Source of the DNA: Casp-actino8 sp032118015
GTDB lineage: Bacteria > Actinomycetota > Acidimicrobiia > Acidimicrobiales > Ilumatobacteraceae
Length of the DNA: 10,238 nt
Assembly (NCBI GenBank): GCA_032118015.1
Contig: JAULYE010000153.1
Span: 1 to 10,238 of the forward strand
Reading direction: 5' to 3'
The position numbers and the translations under genes were made by a program. The notes below the pieces were generated by a model, which was given only the letters and a program-made list of their open reading frames with translations, had not been told where the DNA came from and ran no database searches. Shown here in pieces: positions 6,120 through 10,238 of the stretch (the stretch's first letter is position 1; the number at the start of each line of letters is the position of its first letter).

Positions 6120-6869
6120 GTGTGTGGTCGATTCACCTCACTGACTCCTCCGCAGGAGGTTGCAGTGATGTTCGGCGCAGATTTGTCGAAGGATCTCCAA
6201 GGTGAGACGTTTCACCCCAACTTCAACGTCGCGCCTTCGACGAGGATCCTGGCAGTGGCTGTCTCACCGGCACATGGACGGGTGGTCGGTCGATTGCGAT
6301 GGGGTCTGGTGCCGGAATGGGCAAAAGATCCGCAGGGGACTGGCCAGATCAATGCCCGCAGTGAGACCATCGCTGAAAAGCCGACTTTTCGCGACTCGTT
6401 CCGCACACGGCGATGTCTCGTTCCGATGTCGGGTTATTACGAATGGAGAACCATCGAGGAGCCATCGGATCTCACCGATTGCGAGACACCATCCAAGCCA
6501 GTCAAAAGAGCCGTGTACGTAACACGTACGAACGATCGACCAATTGCTATTGCCGGACTCTGGTCATCATGGACGGACCGTAGCCAAGAAGCGGGAGTCG
6601 CACCGATAACTCTCAAGACGTGCTGTGTCGTGACGACAGAGGCAACTGGTCCTCTGGCTCGGGTTCACAACCGCATGCCGATGATCCTCGAAGAGAAGGA
6701 CTGGTCTTTGTGGCTCGGAGAGGGTTCCGATGTCTTGGACATCGACTCATCTTTGAAGAACGTGCTGCAGACTCCACCGCGGACAGACGATCTGGCGTTG
6801 ATCGACGTCGGGTCGCTCGTGAACAGCATTCGTAACAATGGTCCGGAACTGATCGTTCCCGTCTCGTGA
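6120..6869 (+). CDS. SRAP domain protein (HMCES/YedK-like abasic-site DNA-protein crosslinker)
   Basis: Family members recognise abasic sites in single-stranded DNA and form a stable thiazolidine crosslink through an N-terminal cysteine, shielding the lesion during replication. The frame is open from 5973, but the GTG at 6120 must be the start: it gives MCGRF, so removal of Met exposes C2, the crosslinking residue. The 249-residue protein shows NFNVAPS (34-40), RWGLVPEWAKD (60-70), N78 in QINARSET, E108 in GYYEW and H183 in VHNRMP. These are the equivalents of the known active-site Asn, Glu and His of YedK. Compared with YedK there are roughly 15-20 extra residues after GYYEW (about 110-130), rich in Asp, Glu, Ser and Pro. 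It is a single-gene unit, divergent from the desaturase and convergent with the HIT gene, 37 bases apart. Confidence 0.95.
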   Translation: MCGRFTSLTPPQEVAVMFGADLSKDLQGETFHPNFNVAPSTRILAVAVSPAHGRVVGRLRWGLVPEWAKDPQGTGQINARSETIAEKPTFRDSFRTRRCLVPMSGYYEWRTIEEPSDLTDCETPSKPVKRAVYVTRTNDRPIAIAGLWSSWTDRSQEAGVAPITLKTCCVVTTEATGPLARVHNRMPMILEEKDWSLWLGEGSDVLDIDSSLKNVLQTPPRTDDLALIDVGSLVNSIRNNGPELIVPVS

Positions 6870-6906
6870 TGTCCAGCCCACTCAGATCATCGTCGAGTCA
6901 CAACAA

Positions 6907-7338
6907 TCACATGGAAGATTCACAACCGTGGCTGTATCCGAGCGAGGTGAGTGCCGTGCGAATCCGTCCGGCGGCATCATCCAGGATCGATCCCGCAACC
7001 GAGGGAGCAGCATTTGCGAAGGACAAATCCGACATGTCATTGGTCGGGATGACATGGATGTGCACGTGGGGCACCTCGTATCCGGCGATGATCACGCCGA
7101 TGCGCTCTGGTTCGAATGCACGCTGCTGAGCGACCCCGAGAATGTGTGTCACGTCGAAAAGGTGCCGAACCAGTCCTTGATCGGCTTCGACCCAGTGATC
7201 GATCTCTCGACGGGGGACAACGAGTGTGTGGCCGAGGGCCATTGGATTGATGGACATGAAGGCGACACTGTGTTCGTCCTTCCACACGAACACGCCTGGA
7301 AGTTCACCTTCGATGATGCGGGTGAAAACTGTGGGCAT
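6907..7338 (-). CDS. HIT family nucleotide-binding hydrolase (143 aa)
   Basis: Histidine-triad proteins hydrolyse nucleoside phosphoramidates or related nucleotide conjugates (Hint type) or dinucleotides. The triad HVHIHVIP is at residues 91-98 (H91, H93, H95), with the middle His of HxHxH expected to be the nucleophile. Other family features are FTRIIEGELP (5-14), VAFMSINP (25-32) and GHTLVVPRREIDHW (36-49). The start is the ATG at 7338, not the TTG at 7347: AGGAGG lies nine bases upstream of the ATG. The A of the ATG is the last base of the SDR stop (TGATG), so translation is coupled to the SDR gene. Length is normal for the family. The substrate cannot be told from sequence. Confidence 0.92.
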   Translation of the reverse strand: MPTVFTRIIEGELPGVFVWKDEHSVAFMSINPMALGHTLVVPRREIDHWVEADQGLVRHLFDVTHILGVAQQRAFEPERIGVIIAGYEVPHVHIHVIPTNDMSDLSFANAAPSVAGSILDDAAGRIRTALTSLGYSHGCESSM

Positions 7339-8147
7339 CAGACCCAACCTCCTGTGACGGGGAAGACCTCGCCGATGCAGTACGAGGATTGCGGCCCGAG
7401 AAGAAACAAGACGACATCGGCGAGTTCCCGGGGAGTGGCCATACGACCGAGAGGTATTTGCATCCTGATCGCAGCCTTGATTGTGTCTTCGAAGGGATCA
7501 AGGAGTGGAGTGTCGACCCACCCTGGGCAAACCGCATTGACTCGTATTCCGAACGCGGCTACTTCATGAGCAACTGATTTCGTCAAAGCGATGATTCCGG
7601 CTTTTGCAGCGCTGTAGTGGGGTGCACCCGCACTTGGCCGTACGCCGAGAATCGAAGACACATTGACGATCGAACCGCTGCGAGCCGGCGTCATGTGTCG
7701 CAAGGCCGCACGGGTACCGAAGAATGTGCCATCGAGATGGACTGCGATCATCCGATGCCAGTCTTCATCCTGTAGATCTACGGTGTCATTCGTTGGACGC
7801 ATCTCTGAAAGTCGACCCTCCATACGCAGCACCTGATTGGCGATCACGGTTTCGGTCCGACTCGGGTCACGATGTGGAGCGATTCCTGCGTTGTTGACCA
7901 GCCCGTCGATTCGCCCGTACCTTTCGGCGATTCGATCGATTGCGTCGTCGAACGCGCGTGAATCCGTGACATCAAAGACGAGGGCTTCTGCTCCGAGTTC
8001 ACTTGCGAGTCGCCCGACTGAAGCTTCGTCACGATCGGTGAGGACGACTCGAGCGCCCTCGGCAGCCAATTGACGAGAAAACTCGCTTCCCATACCTGAA
8101 CCAGCGCCGGTCACAACGATCACCTGGTCATCGAAGATTCCCGTCAT
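7338..8147 (-). CDS. Short-chain dehydrogenase/reductase (SDR)
   Basis: Classical cytoplasmic NAD(P)-dependent oxidoreductase, 269 residues. The cofactor motif TGAGSGMG is at 13-20, D38 follows strand 2 in VVLTDRD (an acidic residue there favours NAD over NADP), and NNAG is at 85-88. The catalytic serine is in NVSS (162-165), with Y178 and K182 in YSAAK. PGWVDTP (208-214) and the C-terminal VTGGW complete the fold. Between NNAG and the helix with DEDWHRM there is a longer than usual, charged stretch (about 91-127). The closest general class is 3-oxoacyl-ACP reductase/FabG-like, but the substrate is unknown. Its stop overlaps the HIT start. The ATG has neither a good Shine-Dalgarno (only a weak CGGGG) nor the TANNNT box seen elsewhere. 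It is divergent from the pgsA2-like gene. Confidence 0.93.
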   Translation of the reverse strand: MTGIFDDQVIVVTGAGSGMGSEFSRQLAAEGARVVLTDRDEASVGRLASELGAEALVFDVTDSRAFDDAIDRIAERYGRIDGLVNNAGIAPHRDPSRTETVIANQVLRMEGRLSEMRPTNDTVDLQDEDWHRMIAVHLDGTFFGTRAALRHMTPARSGSIVNVSSILGVRPSAGAPHYSAAKAGIIALTKSVAHEVAAFGIRVNAVCPGWVDTPLLDPFEDTIKAAIRMQIPLGRMATPRELADVVLFLLGPQSSYCIGEVFPVTGGWV

Positions 8148-8232
8148 CGTGTGACCCCGGCAGTTGTTCTCTCAGACATGTTTCCCCCGTTCCATACGGA
8201 AGACACGTTATTGGTCGCCCCGTCGCAGGGAG

Positions 8233-8238
8233 TACTCT
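8233..8238 (+). promoter_or_regulatory. Putative -10 box TACTCT for leaderless pgsA2-like transcript
   Basis: TACTCT is followed by GGCGAC and the GTG at 8245, a six-base spacing. TTGGTC at 8211-8216, sixteen bases upstream, is a weak -35 (first three bases match TTGACA). AGGGAG at 8227-8232 is twelve bases from the GTG, long for a ribosome site. Confidence 0.45.
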
Positions 8239-8244
8239 GGCGAC

Positions 8245-8850
8245 GTGACAGGTCCCGAGCCAAGCACATCCGATGGTGGGATCTGGACCTGGCCCAACTT
8301 GATCACTCTCATTCGACTGTGTTGTCTTCCGGTCTTCTTGTGGTTGTTGTTCGGGGCTCAGGAACGGGGCTACGCGGCACTCCTGCTCGGCGGACTCGGA
8401 GCGACCGACTGGGTCGATGGTTGGGTTGCTCGTCGTTTCAATCAGATCAGTGAATTCGGCAAGAAGTTCGATCCGACTGCCGACAGGCTGATGTTCGTCG
8501 TCACCTTGATTGCGATCATGATCGACGGATCTGCTCCGTGGTGGTTCTGCCTGCTGGTTCTTCTGCGGGAGTCGATTTTCGGAGCCACCGTGGCGATCCT
8601 GACCCTCTTTTTCGGGATGGAGCGTTTCGACGTCACGCCACTTGGCAAGTGGGCGACATTCATTTTGATGTTCGTGTTCCCGGGTTTCGTCATGGGTTCG
8701 AGTGGAATCCCCGGAGACTGGATCTTCACGTGGGTCGCGTGGATAGCGGGACCCGTCGGTCTCATCCTCAGTTATTACACTGCCTGGCAATACGTTCCGA
8801 CGATCCGCCAGAGCCTTCGCCACACCGATTCGGCCCAATCCTCCGACTGA
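8245..8850 (+). CDS. pgsA2: CDP-alcohol phosphatidyltransferase (PgsA2-like)
   Basis: Membrane enzyme that transfers a phosphatidyl group from CDP-diacylglycerol to an alcohol. The full family signature D-x2-DG-x2-AR-x8-G-x3-D-x3-D is present at D55, D58, G59, A62, R63, G72, D76 and D80; the aspartates bind the metal ions. The protein has 201 residues with about five hydrophobic segments (20-36, 43-53, 82-94, 99-124, 136-150, 160-180). TWPNLITLIRL at 15-25 is the usual entry into the first helix. The frame is open from 8164 but that stretch is unlike the family; GTG 8245 is supported by length and by the -10-like box. The gene symbol rests on neighbourhood: in mycobacteria pgsA2 lies shortly before gcvH-garA-merR. 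The acceptor alcohol cannot be decided; phosphatidylglycerophosphate synthase is the usual automatic name. Confidence 0.88.
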   Translation: MTGPEPSTSDGGIWTWPNLITLIRLCCLPVFLWLLFGAQERGYAALLLGGLGATDWVDGWVARRFNQISEFGKKFDPTADRLMFVVTLIAIMIDGSAPWWFCLLVLLRESIFGATVAILTLFFGMERFDVTPLGKWATFILMFVFPGFVMGSSGIPGDWIFTWVAWIAGPVGLILSYYTAWQYVPTIRQSLRHTDSAQSSD

Positions 8851-8938
8851 GATGTGGTGTCTTATGAGGTCTGCCCGAGCCGCATTTTCGCACAGTGGCC
8901 CTACGTGGATATGACACTTTGGCCCAGGTGCCTTCTAC

Positions 8939-8944
8939 TAGATT
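8939..8944 (+). promoter_or_regulatory. Putative -10 box TAGATT for leaderless gcvH transcript
   Basis: TAGATT is followed by seven bases (GACGCTC) and the ATG at 8952. It lies at the end of a 101-base gap after the pgsA2-like gene, in which I see no hairpin terminator or riboswitch. No Shine-Dalgarno precedes the ATG, and the -35 is not clear. Confidence 0.45.
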
Positions 8945-8951
8945 GACGCTC

Positions 8952-9332
8952 ATGGCTGACCTCGAGAAGTACCTCTTCTCGAAAGATCACGAGTGGGTGA
9001 CGTTCGATGGTGGAACTGCACGCATCGGCATCACTGACTTCGCACAAGATGCTCTTGGAGATGTGGTCTTCGTGGAGTTACCAGCTCTCGGGTCTGTTGT
9101 GACTTCGGGAGAAACGGTGAGTGAGGTCGAATCCACCAAGTCGGTGTCGGATATCTATTCGCCGCTCGACGGTACGGTCATTGCAGTCAACACCGATCTC
9201 GAGGGGGACCCTTCCCTTGTCAACAGTGATCCGTTCGGGCGAGGATGGATCTACGGACTCGACGTTCCTGCCGATGTCGATACGAGCCATCTGTTCGATG
9301 AAGCCGCCTATCGGCGTTTTGTGGAAGAGTGA
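8952..9332 (+). CDS. gcvH: Glycine cleavage system H protein
   Basis: Lipoylated carrier of the glycine cleavage complex; its swinging lipoyl arm shuttles the aminomethyl group from the P protein to the T protein and is reoxidised by the L protein. The protein has 126 residues, normal length. It starts MADLEKYLFSKDHEWV, then GITDFAQDALGDVVFVELP (26-44), and the lipoyl-accepting lysine K63 in SEVESTKSVSDIYSP (57-71). GTVIAVN (74-80) and DPFGRGWIYGL (93-103) complete the fold. The frame is open from 8895, but the ATG at 8952 matches the family start. No gcvT or gcvP is in the window. In actinobacteria gcvH often lies with garA and ftsR instead of the other gcv genes, as it does here. The stop overlaps the GTG alternative start of the next gene. 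Confidence 0.96.
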   Translation: MADLEKYLFSKDHEWVTFDGGTARIGITDFAQDALGDVVFVELPALGSVVTSGETVSEVESTKSVSDIYSPLDGTVIAVNTDLEGDPSLVNSDPFGRGWIYGLDVPADVDTSHLFDEAAYRRFVEE

Positions 9333-9337
9333 CGACC

Positions 9338-9823
9338 ATGTCACTTTTCTGTCAGAAATGTGGACACCGCAACGCGTCCGATGCATTCTTTTGCAGTTCG
9401 TGTGGAGCCGGGCTCGAAGTTCAGGGTGACCGCACTGTCATCATTTCCAATTTCGATCCTTTGCAGGATGCAATCGGTCCACAGGACAATGCCAAAGTCG
9501 ATCTCAATGCGTTACCACCAGACATTGCATCTCTCATCGTTCGCTCCGGACCACAGGCCGGGGATCGATTCGATCTCGTTTCGCGTGTGACTCGCCTCGG
9601 TCGCCATCCCGACAGTGAGATCAGTTTGGATGACATTTCTGTCTCTCGACGTCATGCAGAGATCGAACGACAAGAATCCGAATACGTCCTGCGGGACATG
9701 GGTTCGATGAATGGCTCATACGTCAACCAGAGGCGAGTCGACTCCGTCGTTCTCTCACAGGGTGACGAAATATTGATCGGTCGCTTCCGTTTGATCTTCC
9801 TCGAACCAGCAGGCGATCTGTGA
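9338..9823 (+). CDS. garA: FHA domain protein with N-terminal zinc ribbon, GarA/OdhI-like
   Basis: FHA domains bind phosphothreonine. GarA of mycobacteria and OdhI of corynebacteria bind and inhibit 2-oxoglutarate dehydrogenase and glutamate enzymes, depending on phosphorylation by PknB/PknG-type kinases. Here residues 5-23 form a four-cysteine zinc ribbon (CQKCG and CSSCG). A linker follows with a single threonine, T33 in DRTVII, then an FHA domain from about 65 to 155: LGRHPDSEISLDDISVSRRH, GSMNGSYVN, and GDEILIGRFRLIF. The FHA part closely resembles GarA (GRHPDSDIFLDDVTVSRRH is the remembered equivalent). GarA itself has no zinc ribbon and has two adjacent Thr in its ETTS switch. I take ATG 9338 (161 residues) over GTG 9329 because GGAAGAG lies about eight bases before it. 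Function is inferred from FHA similarity and from its place between gcvH and ftsR. Confidence 0.88.
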   Translation: MSLFCQKCGHRNASDAFFCSSCGAGLEVQGDRTVIISNFDPLQDAIGPQDNAKVDLNALPPDIASLIVRSGPQAGDRFDLVSRVTRLGRHPDSEISLDDISVSRRHAEIERQESEYVLRDMGSMNGSYVNQRRVDSVVLSQGDEILIGRFRLIFLEPAGDL

Positions 9824-10238
9824 CCACTCGTCCAGCTGCGGAACGACCGTATCTGTCCATTGGAGAAGTTCTCGGACTGCTTCTGGAAGAGTTCTCCGAT
9901 GTGACCATCTCCAAGATTCGCTTCTTGGAAAGTCAAGGCCTGATCGTCCCGGAGAGAACGGCTTCGGGGTATCGCAAATTTTATGACGAAGACGTCGAGC
10001 TGCTCAGGTACATCCTGCGTGAGCAAAAAGAACACTTCTTGCCGTTGCGCGTGATCAAGGACCGTCTTGAAACACCTCCAGAAGGCCTCGATCGCCCCCC
10101 TCCGCGAGTCGTCAGAACATCTGCATCATCTGTGGAACGTCATGACGAACATGAAGATGAGACACGGGGAAGTGCGCACATTCCGTCACGCGAAGTACCC
10201 GAGGGCGACGTGGGTCATCGGTTCACCCAAGGGGGTCG
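9820..10238 (+). CDS. ftsR: MerR-family regulator, FtsR-like (Rv1828 type), partial
   Basis: The GTG at 9820 overlaps the TGA of the FHA gene (GTGA), so the two are translationally coupled; a short AGG lies about six bases upstream. The frame stays open to the window edge (139 codons). An N-terminal winged helix-turn-helix covers about residues 11-85: YLSIGEVLGLL, then DVTISKIRFLESQGLI (27-42), ERTASGYRKF (45-54) and LPLRVIKDRLE (74-84). The match to the actinobacterial Rv1828/FtsR group (DFPDVTISKIRFLE, SGYRRF, LPLKVI) is strong. In Corynebacterium FtsR acts on ftsZ expression. After the DNA-binding domain comes a polar linker rich in Pro, His, Glu and Asp (about 85-139). The C-terminal part is missing because the window ends. 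Confidence 0.9.
   Translation, partial: MTTRPAAERPYLSIGEVLGLLLEEFSDVTISKIRFLESQGLIVPERTASGYRKFYDEDVELLRYILREQKEHFLPLRVIKDRLETPPEGLDRPPPRVVRTSASSVERHDEHEDETRGSAHIPSREVPEGDVGHRFTQGG

Noticed and set aside
6870..6906. Terminator between convergent SRAP and HIT genes
   Set aside because: I could not find a stable stem with a T run on either strand in these 37 bases.
6928..7569. 213-codon plus-strand open frame opposite HIT and SDR
   Set aside because: Antisense shadow of two genes with complete active-site motifs; no independent evidence.
8128..8838. 236-codon minus-strand open frame opposite the pgsA2-like gene
   Set aside because: The plus strand there encodes a full CDP-alcohol phosphatidyltransferase signature; the antisense product is a charged, Glu/Asp/Arg/Pro-rich sequence with no fold signal.

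Overview
The window reads as ordinary chromosomal DNA of a medium-GC actinobacterium. The strongest clue is the right end, where a CDP-alcohol phosphatidyltransferase, gcvH, a GarA-type FHA protein and an FtsR-type MerR regulator follow each other in the order known from mycobacteria (pgsA2 ... gcvH, garA, Rv1828/ftsR). The long transaldolase, the actinobacterial style of the transketolase (SGHQGTAM motif) and frequent GTG starts agree. A deep-branching class such as Acidimicrobiia is my guess, from the gene set and the moderate GC; nothing here proves it. I see no prophage, transposon, CRISPR array, tRNA or rRNA, and no gene-free stretch longer than about 200 bases.

Layout. (1) 1-1595, plus strand: the tail of a FAD-linked oxidase of the GlcD/GlcE type, the iron-sulfur subunit glcF, and an overlapping 67-residue helical protein of unknown role. 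(2) 5929 down to 1610, minus strand: a membrane fatty-acid desaturase, a conserved-looking unknown protein, transketolase and transaldolase. The last two form the non-oxidative pentose phosphate branch. (3) 5930-6119: a divergent intergenic region holding a 13-bp tandem repeat array that runs up to the start of an SRAP (HMCES/YedK) abasic-site protein, 6120-6869. (4) 8147 down to 6907, minus strand: an SDR oxidoreductase and a HIT protein, start and stop codons overlapping. (5) 8245 to the end, plus strand: the phosphatidyltransferase, gcvH, garA-like and ftsR-like block; the last gene is cut by the window edge.

The most interesting thing I found is not a gene. Seven gene starts (tal, tkt, the unknown 142-residue protein, the desaturase, SRAP, pgsA2-like and gcvH) have no well-placed Shine-Dalgarno. 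Instead each has a hexamer of the form TA(C/G)NNT ending exactly 6 or 7 bases before the start codon. This is the spacing expected for a -10 box that starts transcription at or next to the start codon, giving leaderless mRNAs. Most genes tightly packed inside operons (glcF, the small protein, HIT, probably the FHA gene) have Shine-Dalgarno-like sequences instead. The pattern also supports several start choices, including the SRAP GTG that puts the catalytic cysteine at position 2.

I found no obviously new multi-gene system. The candidates worth a look are the promoter pattern, the 13-bp array in front of the SRAP gene, and the unknown proteins at 4743-5171 and 1392-1595.
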